64,000 bases of DNA from Acidobacteriota bacterium (lineage in GTDB: Bacteria; Acidobacteriota; Terriglobia; Terriglobales; Acidobacteriaceae). The position numbers and the translations under genes are program-made. Shown here one piece after another: positions 9,447-17,927 of the stretch. The stretch lies in NCBI GenBank assembly GCA_003225055.1, contig QIAU01000121.1, positions 1-64,000 on the forward strand, read 5' to 3'. A model generated the notes under the pieces. The model worked only from the letters and a program-made list of their open reading frames with translations. It did not search any database and was not told the DNA's origin. The first letter of the stretch is position 1, and the number at the start of each line of letters is the position of its first letter.

Positions 9447-9530
9447 ATTTGGTAATTGAGGAACCGGGCAATTTAGGAAAAAACAACCCAAATTACAAAA
9501 TTACCCGACAGCAAAATTACAAAATGGAAA
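9447..9530. repeat. AATTACAAAATTACC word repeat
   Basis: The 100-bp gap between rplR and rpsE is AT-rich and repeats one phrase: TTTGGTAATTGAGG, CAATTTAGG, CAAATTACAAAATTACCCG, CAAAATTACAAAATGG. It stands out from the GC-rich genes on both sides. It belongs to the same class of imperfect, word-like intergenic repeats. Confidence 0.65.
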
Positions 9531-9543
9531 ACGAGAGTGAAGG

Positions 9544-10053
9544 ATGCCAACCGTACTGAAGAAGCTCGACGCTGGACAATACCAGCTCAAGGATCAGGTT
9601 GTTGCGATTAATCGTGTCACGAAGGTGGTGAAGGGTGGCAAGAATCTTTCCTTCGCGGCCCTGGTCGTGGTCGGCGATCCCAGCGCAGCCGTTGTCGGCT
9701 ATGGATCAGGAAAGGCGAAAGAAGTTCCCCAGGCCATCCGTAAGGGAATCGAATCGGCGAAGAAGAACCTGATGCGAATCAACCTGACCCAAACCACCAT
9801 CCCGCATCTGGTCCTGGGACGGTATGGCTCGGGTCGGGTGCTACTCAAGCCGGCCCCGCAAGGTACCGGGGTGATTGCCGGCGGCGCAGTGCGGGCGGTT
9901 ATGACTTCGGCGGGAATTCAGAATGTGCTGACCAAGTCGATTGGGACGACCAATCCGCACAATGTAATCAAGGCAACTTTCGACGCGCTGAAAAGATTGA
10001 AGAACAAAGAAGACGTGGCGAGCCTGCGCGGCAAGGCCGTCGAGGAGTTGTAA
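9544..10053 (+). CDS. rpsE: 30S ribosomal protein S5
   Basis: S5 acts in decoding fidelity at the mRNA entry side. The 169 residues contain the double-stranded-RNA-binding-like N-terminal domain ([31 protein letters not shown]) and the [26 protein letters not shown] block. The ATG at 9544 directly follows GTGAAGG, so GAGAG at 9533-9537 is the more likely ribosome site. rpmD starts two bases after the stop. Confidence 0.97.
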   Translation: MPTVLKKLDAGQYQLKDQVVAINRVTKVVKGGKNLSFAALVVVGDPSAAVVGYGSGKAKEVPQAIRKGIESAKKNLMRINLTQTTIPHLVLGRYGSGRVLLKPAPQGTGVIAGGAVRAVMTSAGIQNVLTKSIGTTNPHNVIKATFDALKRLKNKEDVASLRGKAVEEL

Positions 10054-10055
10054 CC

Positions 10056-10265
10056 ATGGTGCGGAAGACGTCTGACAGAGCGGGTGGCGGCAAGATTCAG
10101 CTGAAGTACGTGCGTTCCTCGATTTGCGCGCCGACCAAACAGAAAAAGGTAGTCAAGGGATTGGGTTTTACGCGGCTTTACCAGGTAATCGAGCGGCCGG
10201 ACACGCCCGCGATTCGCGGCATGGTGGCCAAAGTGCCGCACTTGGTGGAGATCGTTCAGCAGTAA
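10056..10265 (+). CDS. rpmD: 50S ribosomal protein L30
   Basis: L30 is a small 50S surface protein. The product has 69 residues, with IQLKYVRSSICAPTKQKKVVKGLGFTRL in the first half, the family signature. About ten extra residues precede the core. It begins two bases after rpsE, and GAGGAG at the end of rpsE is its ribosome site. Confidence 0.95.
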   Translation: MVRKTSDRAGGGKIQLKYVRSSICAPTKQKKVVKGLGFTRLYQVIERPDTPAIRGMVAKVPHLVEIVQQ

Positions 10266-10344
10266 CCAGGTGTCAAGTCGCGCGGGTCTGAGGATTTTTC
10301 CCGGAGATCTGAGACCTGATGCCTGAGACCCGATGAGGGCAATC

Positions 10345-10782
10345 ATGAATCTTTCCAACGTTCACGCACCGAACCGATCGAGTGAGAAGCGCAAGCGCGT
10401 GGGACGCGGCATGGGCTCGGGGATGGGCAAGACATCCACCCGAGGCCACAAGGGCCAGCGTTCGCGCAGCGGTTCCCGCATGTTGCGCGGTTTCGAAGGC
10501 GGCCAGATGCCATTGCATCGCCGTCTGCCCAAACGCGGATTCACCAACGTGTTCCGCACCGAGTACACCATCATTAATTTGGAAAAGTTAGCCATACTAG
10601 GCGAGGCCACCATTACACCCGACGTTCTGCGCAAAGCCGGGGTGGTGAAGGGCAACGCCCGTATCAAGGTTCTCGGTGACGGCGAGTTGAAGAGCGCACT
10701 CACGGTTCAGGCGCACAAGTTTTCCAAGTCGGCCCGGGAGAAGATCACTCAGGCCGGCGGCAAAGTCGAGGTGTTGCAGTAA
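10345..10782 (+). CDS. rplO: 50S ribosomal protein L15
   Basis: L15 is a late-assembly 50S protein. The core includes KRKRVGRGMGSGMGKTSTRGHKGQ (residues about 17-40, a Gly-rich tail inserted into rRNA) and FEGGQMPLHRRLPKRGF. The start was moved to ATG 10345 because GAGGG precedes it by five bases and MNLSNVHAP fits the family. ATG 10333 is the alternative. secY begins immediately after the TAA. Confidence 0.97.
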   Translation: MNLSNVHAPNRSSEKRKRVGRGMGSGMGKTSTRGHKGQRSRSGSRMLRGFEGGQMPLHRRLPKRGFTNVFRTEYTIINLEKLAILGEATITPDVLRKAGVVKGNARIKVLGDGELKSALTVQAHKFSKSAREKITQAGGKVEVLQ

Positions 10783-12171
10783 ATGTTTGAGAAACTGGCC
10801 AACATCTTTCGTATTCCCGACCTGCGCAAGCGGATTCTGTTTACGCTGGCGTTGCTGGCCGTCTACCGCCTTGGCGGCCATATCCCGACGCCGGGTATCA
10901 ACGCGGACAAGTTGCAGCAGTTTTTCCAGCAGAATCGGGGCACGTTTCTGGGTTTCGTGGATCTGTTCAGCGGCGGCCAGCTGCGCAAGCTGACCATTTT
11001 CGCGCTGGGCATCATGCCCTACATCACGGCGTCCATCATTCTGCAGTTGTTGACCGTAGTGTATGAGCCCCTGGCCAAGCTGCAGAAGGAAGGTGAACTC
11101 GGGCGCAAGAAGATTACCCAGTGGACTCGCTATCTGACGGTTGTGTTGAGCGCCATTCAGTCATTTGGTATCGCTATCAGCCTGCAAAAAGGCGGCGACT
11201 TCGTCATCAATCCTGGCGTCGGATTCATCCTGATGACGATGTTGACGCTGACCACGGGGAGCGCGTTCATCATGTGGCTGGGCGAACAGATCACCGAGCG
11301 GGGCGTTGGCAATGGGATGTCGCTGCTCATCTTCGCGGGCATCGTTGTGGGCCTGCCGCGTGGTGTTGCCGACCTGGTTGATAAGGCCAAGAACGATGCG
11401 TGGGGCGCGTTTACCTTCCCGGCAATGGTGATCCTGATCGGCCTGATGATCCTGGTCGTGGCGTTCATTGTTTACGTAGAACGCAGCGAGCGGCGAATAC
11501 CCGTCCAGTACGCCAAACGTGTGGTTGGCCGAAAAGTGATGGGCGGCCAGTCCACACACCTGCCCCTGCGCGTAAATAGCGGCGGCGTTATGCCAGTCAT
11601 CTTCGCATCGTCGATTTTGACTTTGCCGCAGACCGCCGGCTTTGCCTTTCAGCACAACAAGGTGATCGGCCCGATTCTGGAATGGCTACGTTGGGGCGAG
11701 CCGCTCTACACCTTGCTGTACGCGATCGGAATTATCTTCTTCGCCTATTTTTACGTGTCGATTGTCTTCAACCCCAACGAAGTTGCGGATAACATGCGGA
11801 AATACGGCGGATTTATTCCTGGCATACGACCAGGCAAGCGTACTTCAGATCACATCAATGAGATCCTGACTCATATTACCCTGGTCGGTGCTTTGTACCT
11901 GATCGTCATCTCGTTCATCCCGGAGTGGATGATCGCGGGTATTCACCTGCACCACCTCTGGGGACCACTGGGGCGGCTTTTTGAAAACGCGCCGGGATGG
12001 ATCCTCAACGGATTGGGCGTGACCTTCTACTTCGGCGGCACGTCACTGCTGATTGTGGTGGGCGTCGCCATGGACACGGTGACGCAAGTCGAGGCCCAGC
12101 TGATCATGCGCCATTATGATGGATTTACGCCGCGCAGCGGACGCATTCGCGGCCGCAGGAATTGGGCTTAG
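10783..12171 (+). CDS. secY: Protein translocase subunit SecY
   Basis: SecY is the pore-forming subunit of the SecYEG channel in the inner membrane. The 462 residues contain ten expected membrane segments. They include the plug-proximal GGHIPTPGIN after segment 1, GIMPYITASIILQLL in segment 2 and the cytosolic RRIPVQYAKRVVG loop before segment 6. The ATG directly follows the rplO stop (TAAATG), so translation is coupled. Ribosomal genes with secY are the classic end of the spc operon. Confidence 0.98.
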   Translation: MFEKLANIFRIPDLRKRILFTLALLAVYRLGGHIPTPGINADKLQQFFQQNRGTFLGFVDLFSGGQLRKLTIFALGIMPYITASIILQLLTVVYEPLAKLQKEGELGRKKITQWTRYLTVVLSAIQSFGIAISLQKGGDFVINPGVGFILMTMLTLTTGSAFIMWLGEQITERGVGNGMSLLIFAGIVVGLPRGVADLVDKAKNDAWGAFTFPAMVILIGLMILVVAFIVYVERSERRIPVQYAKRVVGRKVMGGQSTHLPLRVNSGGVMPVIFASSILTLPQTAGFAFQHNKVIGPILEWLRWGEPLYTLLYAIGIIFFAYFYVSIVFNPNEVADNMRKYGGFIPGIRPGKRTSDHINEILTHITLVGALYLIVISFIPEWMIAGIHLHHLWGPLGRLFENAPGWILNGLGVTFYFGGTSLLIVVGVAMDTVTQVEAQLIMRHYDGFTPRSGRIRGRRNWA

Positions 12172-12233
12172 CGCTGCGCGTTGCAGTACGTTCGATCGGT
12201 CTCTCTGAGCTAGGGAAACCGGGGGCCAGTTCG

Positions 12234-12953
12234 ATGACGGACGAGAGCAAGCGCAAGTTGGCACTTGTTTTTTTGGGGCCGCCGGGGGCAGGCAAGGGTA
12301 CCCAGGCGAAACTGATCGCGGAACGATACGGAATTCCGCATGTCTCCACGGGAGACATCCTGCGGGATAACGTGGCCCGGGGTACCGGACTTGGGCTAAA
12401 AGCCAAGGCCATCATGGCGCGGGGCGAGCTGGTGCCGGACACGCTGGTTTTTGACATGGTCGCGTTGCGTTTGCGACAGCCGGATGCGGAACAGGGATTT
12501 ATCCTGGACGGGTTTCCAAGAACCGTGGCCCAGGCGGAATGGCTGGATGCCTTTCTGGAACGTGAGCTCATTGACAACGCGCATAATGTCAAGGTGCGAC
12601 CGATTGTGGTCCAGATTAATGTCGACTATAATCAATTACTACGTCGACTTACCGGACGTCGCACTTGTCCCGCTGGGCACATCTACAACATCTACCTTCA
12701 GCCACCCCGCGTTGATGAAACCTGCGATGTTGATGGTCTCAAGCTGGTGCTGCGGAGTGATGACCGCGAGGAAGTGATCCGGGAACGTCTTGCAGCTTAC
12801 GAGCGCCAGACCAAGCCGCTGGTGGATTATTACTGGAACAAGGGAAGGCTGGTTGCGGTCAATGGCGGTTCGGCGGTTCGGCAAGTGACTGGGCAGATGA
12901 TTCAAGCCATTGAGCAAATGAGCGCTGCCGAGGTGAAATCCGGTCGGCGGTAG
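12234..12953 (+). CDS. adk: Adenylate kinase
   Basis: This enzyme interconverts ATP+AMP and two ADP in the cytosol. The 239-residue product has the P-loop GPPGAGKGTQ (about residues 15-24), the AMP-binding region (STGDILRDNV, GFPRTVAQAEW) and a long LID. The LID has TCPAGHIYN, then CDVDG about 17 residues later. Only two of the four usual zinc-site residues are cysteines, with Asp in the fourth place and Gly where the second Cys should be. The frame runs back into secY. ATG 12234 gives the natural N-terminus. Confidence 0.96.
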   Translation: MTDESKRKLALVFLGPPGAGKGTQAKLIAERYGIPHVSTGDILRDNVARGTGLGLKAKAIMARGELVPDTLVFDMVALRLRQPDAEQGFILDGFPRTVAQAEWLDAFLERELIDNAHNVKVRPIVVQINVDYNQLLRRLTGRRTCPAGHIYNIYLQPPRVDETCDVDGLKLVLRSDDREEVIRERLAAYERQTKPLVDYYWNKGRLVAVNGGSAVRQVTGQMIQAIEQMSAAEVKSGRR

Positions 12954-12962
12954 CTACCAGGA

Positions 12963-13715
12963 ATGGCGATCGTCTGCAAATCATCGGCGGAAATTGCGAA
13001 GATGCGGCAGAGTGGCCGCATCGTTCGGCAGGTGCTCGAGCATGTTCGCCGACTGGTGACTCCAGGTGTGACCACCATGGACCTGGAGCGGGCCGCCGCG
13101 AAGCAAATTGAAGAAGCCGGCGCCAAGCCTGCCTTCAAGGGCTATTACGATTATCCCTGCGTGCTGTGCACGTCGATTAATCAAGAGATCGTGCACGGGA
13201 TCCCGTCGGAAAAACGGGTGCTCAAAGCAGGCGACATCGTTTCGATCGATTGCGGGGTAGTGCTCGACGGCTATTACGGTGACGCGGCAATCACGGTCCC
13301 GGTTGGTGAGGAAATCACGCCGGAGTTGAGGAAGCTGCTGCAGGTCACGGAAGCTTCACTGTACCGGGGAATCGCGGCAGCCCGAGTTGGCAATACGGTC
13401 GGCGATGTGGGCGCCGCGGTGCAGGAGTTGGTTGAAGCCAATGGCTTCAGTGTGGTGCGTGAATTTGTGGGTCACGGCATCGGCACCCGATTACACGAAG
13501 AACCGCAGGTGCCCAACTTCGGAACTCGCGGCCACGGCGCGAGACTGCGGGAGGGTATGGTGCTGGCGATCGAGCCTATGGTGAATTCCGGCAAGCCTGG
13601 CACCCGGTTGTTGAACGACAAATGGACCGCCGTCACGGAAGACGGCAGCTACAGCGCTCATTTCGAACACTGCGTGGCTGTGACCAAGAATGGGCCGCTG
13701 ATTTTGACGCAGTAA
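12963..13715 (+). CDS. map: Methionine aminopeptidase, type I
   Basis: This enzyme removes N-terminal Met from new proteins. The 250 residues have the M24A metal ligands in order: Asp in SIDCGVVLDGYYGD (two Asp), His in FVGHGIGTRLHEEP, Glu in LAIEPMVN and Glu in TAVTEDGSYSAHFEHC. The substrate-contacting His lies in the VHGIPSEK segment. The gene follows adk by nine bases, with CAGGA before the ATG, as in many ribosomal clusters. Confidence 0.97.
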   Translation: MAIVCKSSAEIAKMRQSGRIVRQVLEHVRRLVTPGVTTMDLERAAAKQIEEAGAKPAFKGYYDYPCVLCTSINQEIVHGIPSEKRVLKAGDIVSIDCGVVLDGYYGDAAITVPVGEEITPELRKLLQVTEASLYRGIAAARVGNTVGDVGAAVQELVEANGFSVVREFVGHGIGTRLHEEPQVPNFGTRGHGARLREGMVLAIEPMVNSGKPGTRLLNDKWTAVTEDGSYSAHFEHCVAVTKNGPLILTQ

Positions 13716-13764
13716 GAGCTACTAACTCCTAGCTCCTAGCTACCAGCCGCTAGCTACCAAAATT

Positions 13765-13806
13765 AAGGAGTCCACGCGTAAAGAAGACGCGATTGAAGTT
13801 GAGGTG
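13765..13806 (+). pseudogene. Relic of an infA start, 116 bp upstream of the real one
   Basis: AAGGAG (13765-13770) is followed by codons ACG CGT AAA GAA GAC GCG ATT GAA GTT GAG GTG, read TRKEDAIEVEV. The true infA start at 13890 reads TTG AGT AAA GAA GAT GCT ATT GAA GTC ATG ([10 protein letters not shown]), also behind AAGGAG. The ribosome site and about nine codons are therefore duplicated, with changes mostly at third positions, and the start codon is lost (ACG). After GTG the similarity ends. The frame continues without homology to IF-1 and meets no initiator. This looks like the remnant of a second infA. Confidence 0.6.
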
Positions 13807-13889
13807 TTTAGGGGGCGTGAGCCACCCGGGAGCCCGCTGCCGAAATCGCGAGCGGAGCGAGCAATCTCTAGAGAGGGAAAAGGAGCTGA

Positions 13890-14108
13890 TTGAGTAAAGA
13901 AGATGCTATTGAAGTCATGGCAACGGTTATCGAGCCGCTGCCCAACGCGATGTTCCGGGTAGAACTGGAAAACAAGCACCAGGTTCTGGCGCACGTTTCA
14001 GGCAAGATGCGCAAGAATTTTATTCGCATATTGCCGGGCGACAAAGTTGCGGTTGAGCTGTCACCGTATGACCTGAATCGCGGGCGGATCGTTTACCGGT
14101 ACAAATGA
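13890..14108 (+). CDS. infA: Translation initiation factor IF-1
   Basis: IF-1 blocks the A site during initiation. This 72-residue OB-fold protein has the family sequences [39 protein letters not shown] and ends [15 protein letters not shown], so it is complete. It starts with TTG at 13890 behind AAAAGGAG (spacing four). Location between map and rpmJ is standard. A duplicated start remnant lies upstream at 13765-13806. Confidence 0.96.
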   Translation: MSKEDAIEVMATVIEPLPNAMFRVELENKHQVLAHVSGKMRKNFIRILPGDKVAVELSPYDLNRGRIVYRYK

Positions 14109-14117
14109 ATTGTGAAC

Positions 14118-14160
14118 GCCAGATACTTCCGCGGCCCACGCCGCCTCAGGATGACGACAT
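14118..14160. repeat. REP-like unit (GTCATCCTGAGG type)
   Basis: Read on the minus strand this is GTCGTCATCCTGAGGCGGCG followed by TGGGCCGCGGAAGTATC, with internal pairing (GGCGGCG/CGCGGCC). It belongs to the GTCATnCTGAGcG family seen at 35950 and 45075, and at the flanks of the three MITE-like elements. It lies between infA and rpmJ. Confidence 0.55.
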
Positions 14161-14203
14161 CCTAAGAAAGTGGAAACCGGGAACTGAGAACTAAGGACAG
14201 TTT

Positions 14204-14317
14204 ATGAAAGTACGAGCATCGGTAAAGAAAATTTGTGACAAGTGCAAGATCATCCACCGCAAAGGTGTGGTGCGGGTAATCTGCACCAATTCCAAGCACA
14301 AGCAACGGCAGGGATAG
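14204..14317 (+). CDS. rpmJ: 50S ribosomal protein L36, zinc type
   Basis: L36 is the smallest 50S protein. The 37-residue product reads [21 protein letters not shown], then [16 protein letters not shown]. It keeps the zinc ligands C-x2-C ... C-x4-H, so it is the zinc-binding form. AAGGA lies ten bases ahead of the ATG. rpsM starts nine bases after the stop. Confidence 0.97.
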   Translation: MKVRASVKKICDKCKIIHRKGVVRVICTNSKHKQRQG

Positions 14318-14326
14318 AGGAGCAAA

Positions 14327-14713
14327 ATGGCACGTATTGCAGGCGTCGATCTTCCGCGCCAGAAACGCGCGAACATAGGACTGACTTACATTTACGGTAT
14401 TGGTGGACCGCGCGCCGCGCGCATTCTCGGCCAAGCTAATGTGGACCCCATGAAGAAAGTCCAGGACCTGAGCGAGGATGAGGTCAACCGCATCCGCCAG
14501 GTTATCGAGGCTGAGGGCATGGTGGAAGGCGATCTGCGCAAAGAAGTGCAGATGAACATCAAGCGGCTGATCGAAATCGGTTCGTATCGTGGGTACCGGC
14601 ATCGCCGCAACCTGCCGGTTCGCGGACAGCGTACGCACACCAACGCCCGCACCCGGAAAGGGCCGCGCAAGGGCACGGTGGCGCAGAAGAAGAAGGCGAC
14701 GGCAAAAACTTAA
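14327..14713 (+). CDS. rpsM: 30S ribosomal protein S13
   Basis: S13 bridges the 30S head to L5 and contacts P-site tRNA. The 128 residues begin [26 protein letters not shown] and end with the basic tail after [25 protein letters not shown]-like sequence. GAGGAG seven bases upstream is a strong ribosome site. It opens the alpha-operon part of the cluster. Confidence 0.98.
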   Translation: MARIAGVDLPRQKRANIGLTYIYGIGGPRAARILGQANVDPMKKVQDLSEDEVNRIRQVIEAEGMVEGDLRKEVQMNIKRLIEIGSYRGYRHRRNLPVRGQRTHTNARTRKGPRKGTVAQKKKATAKT

Positions 14714-14717
14714 AGCA

Positions 14718-14790
14718 GAGTAGTCGGTAGTCAGTAGTCAGGAGTTAGCAAGCCCTGACTACTGACTCCGACTCCTGACTACTGAGAGAA
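14718..14790. repeat. CTGACTACTGACTCC word repeat
   Basis: The gap between rpsM and rpsK contains AGTAGTCGGTAGTCAGTAG and TCAGGAGTTAGC, then the reverse phrase CTGACTACTGACTCCGACTCC and TGACTACTGAG. The two halves are inverted (AGTCAGTAGTCAGGAGT pairs with ACTCCTGACTACTGA), so the RNA could form a long hairpin between the two genes. Confidence 0.7.
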
Positions 14791-14794
14791 AAAC

Positions 14795-15235
14795 ATGGCT
14801 AAACCAGCAGCAGCAGGCGCGACCGGAGCCCCAGCGGCACCGGAGAAGAAAAGCAAGACTAAGAAGTTCAAGAAGAAGGAACGCAAGCATGTTCCCCACG
14901 GAGTTGTGCACATTCAGGCGTCCTTCAACAACACGATCGTGACCATTTCCGATCAGGCGGGCAACGTGATCTCGTGGAAGAGCTCGGGCTCTCTGGGCTT
15001 TCGCGGATCGCGTAAGGGCACGCCGTTTGCCGCGCAGCAGGCCGCAATGAACGCGGCCAACATGGCGCGCGATCACGGACTGCGCAGCGTGGAAGTTCGG
15101 GTCAGCGGTCCGGGCTCGGGACGCGAGTCGGCCATCCGTGCGCTTGCCGCCGCGGGAATCGAAGTACGCTCGATCAAGGATTCGACGCCCATCCCCCATA
15201 ATGGGTGCCGGCCGCCAAAACGGCGCAGAGTATAA
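14795..15235 (+). CDS. rpsK: 30S ribosomal protein S11
   Basis: S11 lies on the 30S platform near the E site. The 146 residues have a Pro/Ala/Lys-rich N-terminal extension of about 30, then the core starting [22 protein letters not shown] and ending [17 protein letters not shown], which is the family's end. AGAGAAAAAC precedes the ATG. Confidence 0.97.
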   Translation: MAKPAAAGATGAPAAPEKKSKTKKFKKKERKHVPHGVVHIQASFNNTIVTISDQAGNVISWKSSGSLGFRGSRKGTPFAAQQAAMNAANMARDHGLRSVEVRVSGPGSGRESAIRALAAAGIEVRSIKDSTPIPHNGCRPPKRRRV

Positions 15236-15247
15236 GTTTCAAAGTTG

Positions 15248-15278
15248 CAGAGTTTCCAAGTTAAGTCTTGAAACTCTG
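15248..15278. repeat. GTTTCAAAG-family inverted repeat between rpsK and rpsD
   Basis: CAGAGTTTC (15248-15256) and GAAACTCTG (15270-15278) are perfect inverted arms around a 13-base loop, with further GTTTCAAAG/CTGAAACC words outside. No T run follows. It is one of several inverted pairs of this word family in the operon. Confidence 0.65.
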
Positions 15279-15350
15279 AAACCTGATTGTTTCCTCCGGG
15301 ACGAAGGGTGAAGCCAAACCTGTAAACCGGTCATCTAAAGGAGAGACAAC

Positions 15351-15980
15351 TTGGCACGTTACAAAGATGCAGTCTGTCGTTTATGCCGCCGCGAGGGCAT
15401 GAAGCTATTCCTCAAAGGCGCCAAGTGCTTCAGCGATAAATGCCCGGTCGAGAAGCGCAACTTTGCTCCTGGTCAACATGGCAAAGACCGCAAGGCCAAG
15501 GTCGTAGGATACGGGCTGCAGCTGCGCGAAAAGCAGAAGACCAAACGCATTTACTTCACCCAGGAAGGGCAGTTCCGCAACTACTTTGAGAAGGCGGTCC
15601 GCACCAAGGGCGTGACCGGCGAAATGCTCTTGCAACAACTGGAGCGGCGCTTGGATAACGTCGTTTATCGCATGGGACTCGCCGTTTCTCGCCGTCAGGC
15701 GCGGCAATTGGTGCGTCACGGCCACATTGCGGTGGACGGGCGAAAGGTCAACATTCCCTCCTACCAGGTTAGCCAGGGCGAGGAAATCACGATTCGCGAG
15801 AACAGCCGCAAGCTTCCGACGCTCGAAGTGGCCAAGGAGTTTGCCAGCCATCAGCCGGTCCCCAACTGGCTGGAAATTGATCGCGACAATTACAAGGGAC
15901 GCATTCTGTCGCTGCCCAAGCGCGAAGATATCCAGCTGCCGGTGAATGAGCAGCTGATTGTGGAACTGTACAGTAAATAA
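15351..15980 (+). CDS. rpsD: 30S ribosomal protein S4, zinc type
   Basis: S4 nucleates 30S assembly. The 209 residues begin [16 protein letters not shown] and keep four cysteines (CRLC ... CFSDKC), so this is the zinc-containing form. An S4 RNA-binding domain follows ([27 protein letters not shown], about residues 98-124). Translation starts at TTG 15351, with AAAGGAGA ideally spaced upstream. Confidence 0.97.
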   Translation: MARYKDAVCRLCRREGMKLFLKGAKCFSDKCPVEKRNFAPGQHGKDRKAKVVGYGLQLREKQKTKRIYFTQEGQFRNYFEKAVRTKGVTGEMLLQQLERRLDNVVYRMGLAVSRRQARQLVRHGHIAVDGRKVNIPSYQVSQGEEITIRENSRKLPTLEVAKEFASHQPVPNWLEIDRDNYKGRILSLPKREDIQLPVNEQLIVELYSK

Positions 15981-16003
15981 GGTTTCAAGGTTGCGGCATC
16001 TCA

Positions 16004-16033
16004 AGGTTTCAAAGAGGAAAAACTTTGAAACCT
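16004..16033. repeat. Perfect 11-bp inverted repeat between rpsD and rpoA
   Basis: AGGTTTCAAAG (16004-16014) and CTTTGAAACCT (16023-16033) form an 11-bp stem with an AGGAAAAA loop. Another GGTTTCAAGG lies at 15980, and CTTGGAAACTTTGG at 16040. It resembles a strong hairpin without a T run, inside the operon just before rpoA. Confidence 0.7.
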
Positions 16034-16155
16034 CCGCCACTTGGAAACTTTGGCCCATTCATTTCGTGCCAGATCGCCTTTATCGGCGTTTGACCTGAGC
16101 CTGGGCCGGTTCGGGGAGTCGACATCGAGCCGCATGGCCGAAGGAGAAGAAACCA

Positions 16156-17199
16156 ATGCTTTGGAGGGGTTTTCAGAAACCAAAACGGCTTGCAACCGAC
16201 ACCGAAACACTCACTGACAAGTACGGAATGTTCTGGGCGCAGCCCTTTGAACGCGGCTTCGGAACGACTGTGGGCAATGCGCTAAGGCGCGTGCTGCTGA
16301 GCTCGATCGAAGGTGCTGCCGTAACCGCCGTGAAAATCGAAGGCGTGCTCCACGAGTTCCAATCGATTCCGGGAGTGGTCGAGGACGCGACCGACATAAT
16401 CCTCAACCTCAAGCAGATTCCGTTCAAGCTTTCCGGCGACGCTCCGAAGGCAATCTACCTACGCGCCGATCAGCCGGGAGTGGTTACCTCGGGAATGATC
16501 GAAGCCGATGCGGACGTCGAAGTCCTCGATAAAGACATTTACATTGCGACGGTCAGCGAGGGCGGCAAGCTCGATATGGAGATGCGCCTTAAGCGCGGCC
16601 GTGGCTATGTCTCGGCCGACAAAAATTTCGACGAGGACTTGGGCATCGGGTTCATTCCGATCGATTCCGTGCACTCGCCCGTGCGCAAGTGCAATTACAC
16701 CGTCGAGGCCGCGCGTCTCGGTCAGATTACCGATTACGATAAGCTCACGCTGGAAATCTGGACCAACGGCTCGATCACACCGGCTGACTCGCTCGGCCTG
16801 GCGGCCAAGTTGCTGAAGGACCACATGAACATCTTCATCAACTTCGAAGAAGAGATTGAGACCGCAGCGACGTCGGAAGAGCGCAAACCCGAGATCCGCA
16901 ATGAGAACCTCAACCGTTCGGTCGAGGAGTTGGAACTTTCTGTGCGCAGTTACAACTGCCTGAAGAATGCCAATATTCAGACCATCGGCGAACTAGTGCA
17001 GAAAACCGAAGCCGAGATGCTGAAGACGAAGAATTTTGGCCGCAAATCGCTGAACGAAATCAAGGAAATTCTGGCGTCGATGGGATTGAGTCTCGGCATG
17101 AAGATCGACGAGCATGGTAACGCCGTGCCCGGTCCGCAGACTCCGATCCCGATTGGCGCCTTTACTGGCGGCGACGAAAACGAAACGAATAACTTCTAG
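16156..17199 (+). CDS. rpoA: RNA polymerase subunit alpha
   Basis: The alpha dimer is the assembly platform of RNA polymerase, and its C-terminal domain binds UP elements and activators. The 347 residues show the N-terminal dimerisation domain ([27 protein letters not shown]) and, from about residue 255, the two helix-hairpin-helix C-terminal domain ([36 protein letters not shown]). AAGGAGA precedes the ATG. The position between rpsD and rplQ is canonical. Confidence 0.98.
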   Translation: MLWRGFQKPKRLATDTETLTDKYGMFWAQPFERGFGTTVGNALRRVLLSSIEGAAVTAVKIEGVLHEFQSIPGVVEDATDIILNLKQIPFKLSGDAPKAIYLRADQPGVVTSGMIEADADVEVLDKDIYIATVSEGGKLDMEMRLKRGRGYVSADKNFDEDLGIGFIPIDSVHSPVRKCNYTVEAARLGQITDYDKLTLEIWTNGSITPADSLGLAAKLLKDHMNIFINFEEEIETAATSEERKPEIRNENLNRSVEELELSVRSYNCLKNANIQTIGELVQKTEAEMLKTKNFGRKSLNEIKEILASMGLSLGMKIDEHGNAVPGPQTPIPIGAFTGGDENETNNF

Positions 17200-17333
17200 T
17201 TTTAGGTTTCGAGTGTCGGGTGTGCGCAGCTACTTGAAATTTGAAACTTTAAACTAACTAGACTAACTAGATAAGGGTTTTGCCCCTGATATCTAGGAAC
17301 CGGGAACTTACAACCGACTTACCGAGGTTTTCC

Positions 17334-17846
17334 ATGCGTCACAAAGAATCAGGCTGGAGACTGGGGCGCAACACTGCGCACCGCCGCTCTCTGCTGCGGA
17401 ACCTGGTGACTTCGCTCATCGTAGAAGAGCGCATCGAGACTACCCTGCCCAAGGCGAAGGCTTTGCGTCCGCAGGTAGAGAAGATGATCACTTTGGGCAA
17501 AAGGGGCGATCTTTGGGCGCGGCGGCAGGCGGCGGCCTACCTGATGACTCGCGAGGCGGTCACCAAGCTGTTTGATACGGTGGCGCCGCGGTTTGGCGAT
17601 CGCAATGGCGGCTACCTGCGTATCGTGCGCACCGGCTGGCAGAGAGGCGATGGCACCGATAAGGCTTTTGTCGAGCTGCTGGGCAGCGAGAAGTTGCAGG
17701 AAGAAAAGCGGCAGAAGCGCGCCGAAGTTCGGGCCAAGCGAGCGGCCGAGGCCAAGAAGGCCCTGGAAGAGGCCGAAGCCCAGGCTCAAACCGAGGGGGG
17801 AGCGCCTCCCTCCGAACCCGCCGAGGGCGAAGAAACAAAACAGTAG
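17334..17846 (+). CDS. rplQ: 50S ribosomal protein L17 with acidic Ala/Glu tail
   Basis: L17 is a 50S protein near the tunnel exit. The core (MRHKESGWRLGRNTAHRRSLLRNLV to VELLGSEKL, about 120 residues) is standard. A Lys/Ala, then Glu/Pro-rich tail of about 50 residues (KKALEEAEAQAQTEGG) extends it to 170. The frame opens 18 codons upstream, but GAGG before ATG 17334 and homology fix the start. It ends the operon. Confidence 0.97.
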   Translation: MRHKESGWRLGRNTAHRRSLLRNLVTSLIVEERIETTLPKAKALRPQVEKMITLGKRGDLWARRQAAAYLMTREAVTKLFDTVAPRFGDRNGGYLRIVRTGWQRGDGTDKAFVELLGSEKLQEEKRQKRAEVRAKRAAEAKKALEEAEAQAQTEGGAPPSEPAEGEETKQ

Positions 17847-17870
17847 GCAGGGTTGCAATCAGAAATCAGC

Positions 17871-17901
17871 AACGCGCTTCGATTCGAGGCGCGTTCTTTT
17901 T
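17871..17901 (+). terminator. Intrinsic terminator of the ribosomal operon
   Basis: AACGCGCTTCG (17871-17881), loop ATT, CGAGGCGCGTT (17885-17895) gives an 11-bp stem with one T-G pair, followed by CTTTTT. It lies 25 bases after the rplQ stop and is the clearest terminator for the whole S10-spc-alpha unit. The preceding GCAATCAGAAATCAGCAA (17855-17872) is a dispersed word also present at 31106. Confidence 0.9.
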
Positions 17902-17927
17902 GGTGTACGCTTGCTGCGGGAGACGGG

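Noticed and set aside
14718-14790. CRISPR array suspected from repeated TGACTACTGACTCC words
   Set aside because: Units are adjacent, unequal and lack unique spacers. No cas genes are nearby.
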